From NCBI GenBank assembly GCA_026387215.1, contig JAPLMC010000032.1, positions 1 to 19,962 on the forward strand: DNA of 19,962 bases, given 5' to 3'. Under the pieces are notes generated by a model, which saw nothing but the letters and a program-made list of their open reading frames with translations, did no database searches and had not been told where the DNA came from. Every line of letters starts with the position of its first letter. The first letter of the stretch is position 1. Below, piece after piece: positions 15,428 through 19,962 of this stretch. Position numbers and translations under genes: made by a program. Origin of the DNA: Candidatus Omnitrophota bacterium (lineage in GTDB: Bacteria > Omnitrophota > Gorgyraeia > Gorgyraeales > Gorgyraeaceae).

Positions 15428-15458
15428 TTGACAAAATTGACATTGTAAGTTTTGTCAA
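15428..15458. promoter_or_regulatory. Operator-like element C
   Basis: TTGACAAAA (15428-15436) and TTTTGTCAA (15450-15458) are exact complements, with TGACATTGT between them. ATAAAG precedes it. It ends seven bases before the GGAGGT ribosome-binding sequence of the gene at 15474, so protein binding or RNA folding here could control that gene. Confidence 0.6.
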
Positions 15459-15473
15459 GTTGTTGGAGGTTAT

Positions 15474-15863
15474 GTGAAAAAGGTTTTTTATGAGATAGAT
15501 CCGTTTAATAGACTTATCGTGAGTAATTTGCCTGGCGACAGGAGATCTGTGGTTAAGAAATTTCGCCAAGTGGTTTACGGAAAATTCATGATAGGTAAAA
15601 ATAATGCGCTTTTCTATGAAGTCAATAAGTCCCAAGGCATAGATGTCCCGCAAAAGATAAAGTTTTCAGGCAGATATTCTTTAGATAAAGGCCATAATCT
15701 CATAGTTACGCTGGATAAATGGAATAATCAGTGCGAAGGAAACAGACTTGCCTTAAAGGCTAAAATAATAGATGCAAAAAGCAATGAGATGTCATTATTA
15801 GTAAGTTCAAAGGTTAGGGAAGATAAAAGTTTAACTTATATACAGGCTTACATTCGGAGTTGA
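15474..15863 (+). CDS. G-x-W repeat protein, N-terminal part (gene split by frameshift)
   Basis: The function is unknown. The 129-residue product contains two copies of a ~17-residue repeat with the pattern G-x-aromatic-x-I/L-x-K-x-x-x-L-x-x-x-x-D/N-K: GKFMIGKNNALFYEVNK and GRYSLDKGHNLIVTLDK. Three more copies are in the protein at 15871. No signal peptide is seen. The GTG at 15474 has GGAGGT six bases upstream (15465-15470 region), while the nearby ATG at 15472 leads straight to a stop. The frame that continues into 15871 reads in phase upstream of it (…YRLTFGVEKD…) from about 15841, so the two parts are most likely one gene broken near 15840. Confidence 0.65.
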   Translation: MKKVFYEIDPFNRLIVSNLPGDRRSVVKKFRQVVYGKFMIGKNNALFYEVNKSQGIDVPQKIKFSGRYSLDKGHNLIVTLDKWNNQCEGNRLALKAKIIDAKSNEMSLLVSSKVREDKSLTYIQAYIRS

Positions 15864-15870
15864 AAAAGAT

Positions 15871-16341
15871 ATGGGAGATACAGATAGCTTAATTTTATTT
15901 GGCGCTTGGGATATAAATAAAAATAATGAGATAGTTTACAGGTGCGACAAAGATTCTAATGTTATTACTTTTAAAGGTCACTGGGATATTGCCGGTAAAC
16001 GCAGGATCAGCTATATGCTGGATAAGAAATTGAATTCAGGATTTAGTTTTAAATCTTCCTTGGGCGCATTGGCTCCGAAGGGCAAGGAAACTTATGTAAC
16101 ATTTGATGTGGGCATAGGCATTTCTAATGCAAAGAAGCTGCGCAGGAAAATTATTTTGTCAGGCAAATGGAAAATTAGTAAGACTGAAGAGCTTATTTTG
16201 GAAACATCTGACGTTGAAGAAGGCGGAGTGACTTTGAGATTTACAAAAGAAATGTTTGACAAAAATGGCTTGATATATATAGAATCTAAGCTTAAGGATG
16301 ACGAACGTTTTGTTGGCGGCGGCGTAGCCTTTAAATGGTGA
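15871..16341 (+). CDS. G-x-W repeat protein, C-terminal part (gene split by frameshift)
   Basis: The 156-residue product holds repeat copies GAWDINKNNEIVYRCDK (residues 11-27), GHWDIAGKRRISYMLDK (36-52) and GKWKISKTEELILETSD (98-114). These are the same motif as in the preceding part. Alternating polar and hydrophobic residues suggest stacked beta-hairpins, possibly a beta-barrel or solenoid. The reading frame is open upstream of the ATG back to about 15841 with a motif-like RLTFGVEKD stretch, so the ATG at 15871 is probably internal to a longer original gene. From memory, similar uncharacterised proteins occur in Omnitrophota genomes; their function is not known. Confidence 0.65.
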   Translation: MGDTDSLILFGAWDINKNNEIVYRCDKDSNVITFKGHWDIAGKRRISYMLDKKLNSGFSFKSSLGALAPKGKETYVTFDVGIGISNAKKLRRKIILSGKWKISKTEELILETSDVEEGGVTLRFTKEMFDKNGLIYIESKLKDDERFVGGGVAFKW

Positions 16342-16354
16342 GAGAGAGGAAAAA

Positions 16355-16762
16355 ATGGATAATAACAGTTTAATAAAACCTGATTTGCAATTTTCTATAG
16401 TGTGTGACAGTATAAGAAGAGAAGACAACGGGAAAATGATGTTCATAGGCATATTTGAGGTAATAGGCGCCAAAAATTTTCCAGTTACCCATAACGAGCT
16501 ATTTATTGCCAACAGGTGGATTAAAGGCATGGGCAATTTTACAGAAAAGACAAGAATTATGAGTTCAAAAGATAACAAGGTTGCAGTAGAGACAAAGGAT
16601 GTGAGTTTTGAGCTTAAGGCGATAGAGTCTAGTCATACAGTAATATCGAAATTTATGAATATAGTATTCCATGAACCTGGAAAATACCAGATAGAAGTTT
16701 TATTAAATAATGAAGTTGTAAGGTGTTACCCTTTAGTGATAGCTCAAGAGCCATTAGCATAG
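16355..16762 (+). CDS. DUF6941-like protein
   Basis: This is a 135-residue soluble protein without signal peptide. It matches what I recall of the DUF6941 group: P-x-L-Q-F-x-x-x-C-D-S-I-R-x-E-x-x-G-K near the start, then G-I-F-E, a basic/aromatic middle, and a C-terminal F-H-E-P-G-K-Y-x-I-E-V-L-L-N-x-E sandwich-like strand pair. Such proteins are predicted beta-sandwiches of unknown role. GAGAGAGGA just upstream supports the ATG at 16355. It lies 13 bases after the repeat protein and is probably co-transcribed with it, downstream of the operator-like array. Confidence 0.6.
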   Translation: MDNNSLIKPDLQFSIVCDSIRREDNGKMMFIGIFEVIGAKNFPVTHNELFIANRWIKGMGNFTEKTRIMSSKDNKVAVETKDVSFELKAIESSHTVISKFMNIVFHEPGKYQIEVLLNNEVVRCYPLVIAQEPLA

Positions 16763-16767
16763 GCTCC

Positions 16768-16796
16768 TTGATTATGCTTGAAGATTGTGATAAAAT
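16768..16796 (+). promoter_or_regulatory. Extended -10 promoter for the dehydrogenase-lsrF unit
   Basis: TTGATT (16768-16773) and TAAAAT (16791-16796) are 17 bases apart, with TGA directly before the -10 box giving an extended -10. As at glgC, exactly nine bases separate the -10 box from the ATG (16806), implying a leaderless or near-leaderless message. Confidence 0.6.
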
Positions 16797-16805
16797 TACG
16801 CCATT

Positions 16806-17837
16806 ATGCGAGTAGGGATGTATTACAGCAATAACGATGTGCGCGTGGAAGAAAAACCAAAGCCAAAAATAGGGCCTGGTGAACTTCTCGTTAAAGTAAA
16901 CTCAAGCGGCATATGCGGCACAGATGTAGTTGAATGGTATCGCCGCAATAGGGTGCCTCTTGTTTTAGGCCATGAAATAGCAGGCGAAATCGCGGAGATA
17001 GGAGGGATCGTAAAAAAATACAAGATAGGCGACAGAATCTCTGCATCGCATCATGTCCCATGCAATGCTTGCCATTATTGCCTGGCGGGCCATCATACAG
17101 TCTGCGATACGCTTCGTAAGACAAGCTTTGACCCTGGAGGCTTTTCGGAATTTTTGAGAATACCTGCAATAAATGTCGAAAAAGGAGGAGTATATTTATT
17201 GCCGGAAGATGTATCTTTTGAAGAAGCGACTTTTATAGAGCCGTTGGCCTGTGTCTTGCGCAGCCAAAAACGCTCAGGATATAAAAAAGGCCAGACAGTT
17301 TTGATTATAGGCAGCGGCATTTCAGGACTTTTACATATTCAGTTGGCAAAGGCGCGTTCATTTGGAAAAATAATAGCCACTGATATAAATGATTATAGGT
17401 TAAAAATGGCTTCTCAATTCGGGGCGGATTTAACCATAAACGCTAAGGAGAATATATCTGAAAAGGTAAAGAAATTTAATGATAACGCTCTGGCTGACCT
17501 AGTTATTTTATGCACAGGCGCAAAACCAGCTATTGAACAGGCGCTTAAGTCAGTAGACCGTGGAGGCACAATTTTATTTTTTGCTTCAACTAAAGAAGGA
17601 CTTACCTTCTTATTATCTGTAAATGAGTTTTTCTGGAAAAATGAAGTAACGCTTACATCCAGTTATGCAGCAAATCCCCAGGAACATCTGGACGCGCTTG
17701 AACTTATCCGCGATAAAAAAGTAAATGTAAAAAGTATGATTACACATTGTCTTGGCTTGAATGAAATTCAAAAGGGTTTTAAACTTGTTAGCGAGGCAAA
17801 AGAATCAATAAAGGTTATAATAGAACCGCAGCGATGA
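16806..17837 (+). CDS. Zinc-dependent medium-chain alcohol/polyol dehydrogenase
   Basis: This is a 343-residue MDR-family NAD(P)-dependent dehydrogenase of the threonine/sorbitol dehydrogenase type. Catalytic zinc ligands are C37 (GICGTD), H56-E57 (GHE) and E145 (EPLACVL). The structural zinc site is C86, C89, C92, C100. The Rossmann loop is GSGISG (169-174), and an acidic D193 at the end of the second strand suggests NAD+ rather than NADP+. It is followed after 10 bases by the LsrF-like gene, so both probably act on linked sugar or polyol metabolites. The exact substrate cannot be assigned. No Shine-Dalgarno sequence is visible, in keeping with the promoter position. Confidence 0.88.
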   Translation: MRVGMYYSNNDVRVEEKPKPKIGPGELLVKVNSSGICGTDVVEWYRRNRVPLVLGHEIAGEIAEIGGIVKKYKIGDRISASHHVPCNACHYCLAGHHTVCDTLRKTSFDPGGFSEFLRIPAINVEKGGVYLLPEDVSFEEATFIEPLACVLRSQKRSGYKKGQTVLIIGSGISGLLHIQLAKARSFGKIIATDINDYRLKMASQFGADLTINAKENISEKVKKFNDNALADLVILCTGAKPAIEQALKSVDRGGTILFFASTKEGLTFLLSVNEFFWKNEVTLTSSYAANPQEHLDALELIRDKKVNVKSMITHCLGLNEIQKGFKLVSEAKESIKVIIEPQR

Positions 17838-17847
17838 GGAGGATTTT

Positions 17848-18624
17848 ATGGATTGGGGGATGAAAAATAGGATTTCGCAGATAATAAAGCCTAAGACGGG
17901 CAAGACTGTAATGCTTGCAGTTGACCATGGTTATTTTTTAGGGCCTACAACAGGGCTTGATGAAGAGCCGCGTAAAATAATCGCTGAATTATTACCCTAT
18001 GCTGATTCATTGATGCTCACCAGAGGCATGTTGCGCACATCGGTGGATTCCAAAATCTCCATTCCTATTGTCTTAAGGGTATCAGGGGGAAATAGCATTA
18101 TAGGAGATGATCTTTCAAATGAAACAATAACTGTTTCAGTAAAAGATGCCGTGCGGCTTAATGTCTCGGCAGTGGCGCTTTCAATATATGTGGGCGGGAA
18201 ATACGAACACCAAACCTTGAAAAACCTTGCTACTATGATAAATGAATGCGAAGAATACGGTATTCCAGTTCTTGCTGTTACTGCAGTAGGTAAAGAAATG
18301 GCAAGGGATGCTAAATATCTAAGCCTTGCCTGCAGAATCGCAGCTGAACTTGGCGCGCATATGGTAAAAACTTATTACTGCGAAGATTTTGAAAAAGTGA
18401 TAAAAAGCTGTCCTGTTCCTGTAGTTATTGCTGGCGGCAAGAAAATACCTGAAAAAGATGCTTTGGAACTGGCTTATAATGCTGTAAGAGACGGAGCAGC
18501 TGGCGTTGATATGGGAAGGAATATCTTTCAATCCCAAGATCCTGTAGGCATGATAAAAGCAGTAAGAAGCATTGTTCATGAAAATGTAAACGCGAAAAAA
18601 GCCTACGAAACCTTAAAAATCTAG
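17848..18624 (+). CDS. lsrF: LsrF-like class I aldolase / 3-hydroxy-5-phosphonooxypentane-2,4-dione thiolase
   Basis: The 258-residue TIM-barrel protein resembles E. coli LsrF closely by eye: DWGM..R.S.I..PKTGKTVMLA.DHGYF.GPTTGL at the start, SNE...S..DAVRLN in the middle and PV.IAGGKK.PE..ALE..GA.GVDMGRNIFQS at the end. The Schiff-base lysine is K174 in VKTYY. LsrF transfers an acetyl group from the phosphorylated autoinducer-2 product to CoA; related DeoC/FbaB enzymes are sugar-phosphate aldolases. It lacks the ~29-residue N-terminal extension of E. coli LsrF. GAGGAGG at 17836-17842 supports the ATG. No lsrK, lsrR, lsrG or Lsr transporter is nearby, so an AI-2 role is uncertain. Confidence 0.85.
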   Translation: MDWGMKNRISQIIKPKTGKTVMLAVDHGYFLGPTTGLDEEPRKIIAELLPYADSLMLTRGMLRTSVDSKISIPIVLRVSGGNSIIGDDLSNETITVSVKDAVRLNVSAVALSIYVGGKYEHQTLKNLATMINECEEYGIPVLAVTAVGKEMARDAKYLSLACRIAAELGAHMVKTYYCEDFEKVIKSCPVPVVIAGGKKIPEKDALELAYNAVRDGAAGVDMGRNIFQSQDPVGMIKAVRSIVHENVNAKKAYETLKI

Positions 18625-18652
18625 TCTAAGATTACAATTTGTATTAGATACC

Positions 18653-18681
18653 TTGACAATTATCAATATGTCATATATACT
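18653..18681 (+). promoter_or_regulatory. Near-consensus sigma-70 promoter
   Basis: TTGACA (18653-18658) and TATACT (18676-18681) are 17 bases apart. This is the best-looking promoter in the window. Transcription would begin near 18688 and produce a leader of about 325 bases before the gene at 19014. Confidence 0.75.
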
Positions 18682-18792
18682 TATTACATAGATTATAAAA
18701 GAATTATAAGTCTCTTAAACAAAGTAAAAGTAGCATAAAACTACTTAAAATCAAGGTAGATTAGCCATGGGAACCTCAATAATTAACAAGAT

Positions 18793-18826
18793 AAGCCAGG
18801 TAATTATAATCAATAATGCCTGGCTT
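18793..18826 (+). terminator. Possible terminator-like hairpin in the leader
   Basis: AAGCCAGG (18793-18800) pairs exactly with CCTGGCTT (18819-18826), followed by TATTATTATG. The 18-base loop and broken T-tract make it weak; it may be a leader stem rather than a terminator. Confidence 0.3.
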
Positions 18827-18846
18827 TATTATTATGTTCTAATGAT

Positions 18847-18928
18847 ATATCTGGGGCATTGCCTCTTACTGAATAGGGCCTCTCTCCCATGGCAGGCCTA
18901 TGTCACTAAAGAGACATGCCCTGGATAT
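18847..18928 (+). other. 13-pair closing stem of a putative structured RNA
   Basis: 18847-18859 pairs with 18916-18928 over 13 positions, two of them G-U. Inside are a TGTC/GACA hairpin (18901-18916 region) and GGCC-rich pairs (18877-18897). A run TTTTT follows at 18928-18932, so the unit could also act as a premature terminator. Confidence 0.45.
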
Positions 18929-18937
18929 TTTTGTAAC

Positions 18938-18958
18938 AGTTGTTGTTCTACAACAACT
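18938..18958 (+). other. Leader hairpin that competes with the following one
   Basis: AGTTGTTGT (18938-18946) and ACAACAACT (18950-18958) are exact complements around TCT. The right arm overlaps the left arm of the inverted repeat at 18952-18992, so only one can form. Confidence 0.6.
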
Positions 18959-18986
18959 TGACAATCTGACATTGTTGATTTGTCAA
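18958..18986. promoter_or_regulatory. Operator-like element D
   Basis: The 29-base element has TTGACAA and TTGTCAA ends with TGACATTGT in the middle, the same core as elements A and C 3.5 kb away. Here the outer inverted repeat is longer: AACAACTTGACAA (18952-18964) pairs exactly with 18980-18992. It ends 15 bases before the ribosome-binding sequence of the gene at 19014. Confidence 0.6.
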
Positions 18987-19013
18987 GTTGTTTGGCATCT
19001 AGGAGAAGAATTA

Positions 19014-19962
19014 ATGTTAGACTGGCAATGTAAAACATGGATTAAAATAATATCAGTGGTTATGGTAGCAGCTTTTCTTACATACGATATAGCCTGGGCT
19101 ACTGATTTTACTCCTATTCAAAGAAAACAATACGCCTCTAGAAGCCTATTTAAGAATAAAAAAGTAAATCAAGATGTTGTAAGCTCTCAAAATGAACAAA
19201 GCCTAAATAACATAAAAGATGCCATATCCCATAAAACTAATAATAAAAATATAAAAGATACTATATATCGTGAAGACTTAAGTAATAGCTTAAAAGTCTC
19301 TTATATAAATAATATAGCATGTATATATATCCCAAATACTATTGGAAAAGTAGTAGATTCTTATGCTTCGCCTGATTCTAAAGCTACTATAATCCATATA
19401 CAGGATTTACACGCTAACTCTGAAGCAAGCTTTAACTTAGCCAAAATTCTAGAAACTCTAATTAAAGACTATGATTTAAGTTTAGTGTGTTCAGAAGGAG
19501 CTAGTGGAATAGTAGATACAAGCTCCGTATCCAGCCTTTCGGATAAAGAATTAAAAGAAAAAGTCGCAAGAGCTTTTGTAAATTCAGGAGAACTTACAGG
19601 AGAAGAATATTTGTCTATAACAAAATATCCAGATTTACCCATATGGGGCATAGAAGATCAAGATACATATTTTCAGCATATCGTAGAATTTAATAAAATC
19701 ATGAAGTTTTCTCCAAATGCTTTAACTTTTATACGGCAGGTTAAAGAGGCCTTAGATAAATTAAAGCCAAGGATATATTCAAAGGCTCTTTTAGATATAG
19801 ATACTAAAGAACTAGAATATGAACAGTCTAAAATAGACACGACTCAGTATTTAGATTATCTATTTAGTTTAAATAAAGACATATCTATCCACCTGTCAGG
19901 TGAGCCAGAATTGGCTCACCTGACAGGTGGACAAGAATTAACTAACTATAAGAATATAGCTA
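19014..19962 (+). CDS. Secreted protein of unknown function, 3' partial
   Basis: The frame is open from the ATG at 19014 to the window end (316 complete codons). AGGAGAAG at 19001-19008 supports the start. An N-terminal export signal (basic K8/K11, hydrophobic about 12-22, likely cleavage after AWA at residue 29) leads to a low-complexity Asn/Lys-rich linker (40-95). A globular part begins near 100 and contains HIQDLHA (128-134) and SEGASG (160-165), followed by a helical D/E-rich stretch. Spaced H-x-x-H and E-G elements resemble the Tiki/TraB/ChaN hydrolase superfamily, but only loosely. The signal peptide style is one I associate with Omnitrophota secreted proteins. A perfect palindrome is embedded at residues 292-306. 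Confidence 0.8.
   Translation, partial: MLDWQCKTWIKIISVVMVAAFLTYDIAWATDFTPIQRKQYASRSLFKNKKVNQDVVSSQNEQSLNNIKDAISHKTNNKNIKDTIYREDLSNSLKVSYINNIACIYIPNTIGKVVDSYASPDSKATIIHIQDLHANSEASFNLAKILETLIKDYDLSLVCSEGASGIVDTSSVSSLSDKELKEKVARAFVNSGELTGEEYLSITKYPDLPIWGIEDQDTYFQHIVEFNKIMKFSPNALTFIRQVKEALDKLKPRIYSKALLDIDTKELEYEQSKIDTTQYLDYLFSLNKDISIHLSGEPELAHLTGGQELTNYKNIA
19888..19931. repeat. 44-bp perfect palindrome inside a coding sequence
   Basis: TCCACCTGTCAGGTGAGCCA (19888-19907) and its exact complement (19912-19931) flank a GAAT loop. The element is read through in frame as IHLSGEPELAHLTGG. It has the look of a mobile palindromic repeat that landed in a gene without breaking it. Confidence 0.85.

Larger units (their letters stand above)
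18688..19013 (+). promoter_or_regulatory. Long structured 5' leader of the secreted-protein gene
   Basis: There is no convincing gene in this stretch; one 64-codon frame (18767-18961) was judged spurious. It holds at least five RNA hairpins: 18728-18746 (AAGTAG/CTACTT), 18793-18826 (AAGCCAGG/CCTGGCTT), a 13-pair stem 18847-18859 with 18916-18928 (two G-U pairs) followed by TTTTTG, 18938-18958, and 18952-18992. GCCATGGGA (18764-18772) and TCCCATGGC (18885-18893) are also exact complements, allowing a long-range fold. The last two hairpins share bases and cannot form together. No known riboswitch class was recognised. AGGAGAAG at 19001-19008 is the ribosome-binding sequence. Confidence 0.55.

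Noticed and set aside
15321..15458. CRISPR-like array
   Set aside because: Only three degenerate copies with unequal spacing and no cas genes; the copies are themselves inverted repeats and lie just before a start codon, which fits operators better.
18767..18961. 64-codon reading frame MGTSIINKIS...
   Set aside because: It has no ribosome-binding sequence, a biased and unlikely composition, and is built over several RNA hairpins; it is better explained as non-coding leader.

Overview
The window is AT-rich bacterial DNA, densely packed with genes that all lie on the + strand. The best lineage guess is an uncultured Candidatus Omnitrophota (OP3)-type bacterium. This rests on remembered protein style: paired TMTC-like TPR membrane proteins, a secreted protein with a characteristic signal peptide, and a family of G-x-W repeat proteins. 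No marker gene in the window proves it. Two genes (leuD and the 15474-16341 gene) carry frame-breaking lesions, and the leuD lesion looks like two strain haplotypes joined in an assembly.

Positions 1-8249 are one polycistron for peptide or oligopeptide uptake. It holds a family-5 solute-binding protein (5' end outside the window), a TMTC/GT-C-like TPR membrane protein, the permeases OppB/DppB and OppC/DppC, the ATPases OppD/DppD and OppF/DppF, and a second TMTC-like TPR membrane protein. Several junctions are ATGA stop/start overlaps, so the two TMTC-like proteins appear translationally coupled to the transporter.

Positions 8250-9463 hold glgC (ADP-glucose pyrophosphorylase, glycogen synthesis) behind its own sigma-70-type promoter that nearly abuts the start codon. 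Positions 9473-10016 hold an ArgA-like GNAT acetyltransferase bracketed by two 35-bp palindromes that are reverse complements of each other.

Positions 10034-14807 are an amino-acid biosynthesis run: leuC, leuD (broken), leuB, asd and truA. LeuCDB convert 2-isopropylmalate to 2-oxoisocaproate for leucine. Asd makes aspartate semialdehyde for the lysine, threonine and methionine branch. TruA modifies tRNA. A DUF3786 gene follows.

Positions 15309-16762 start with an array of three operator-like TTGACA...TGTCAA elements. They are followed by a repeat protein split by a frameshift and a DUF6941-like protein. Positions 16768-18624 are a two-gene unit of a zinc MDR dehydrogenase and an LsrF-like aldolase/thiolase. 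Its promoter has the same geometry as the glgC promoter.

Positions 18625-19013 are a non-coding leader with a near-consensus promoter, several mutually exclusive hairpins and a fourth copy of the TTGACA...TGTCAA element. It leads into a secreted protein that runs off the window end and carries a perfect 20-bp-arm palindrome inside its coding sequence. I did not find a defence island, CRISPR array, IS element, tRNA or rRNA. The most unusual signals are the operator/leader system and the palindromes, both between genes and within coding sequence.
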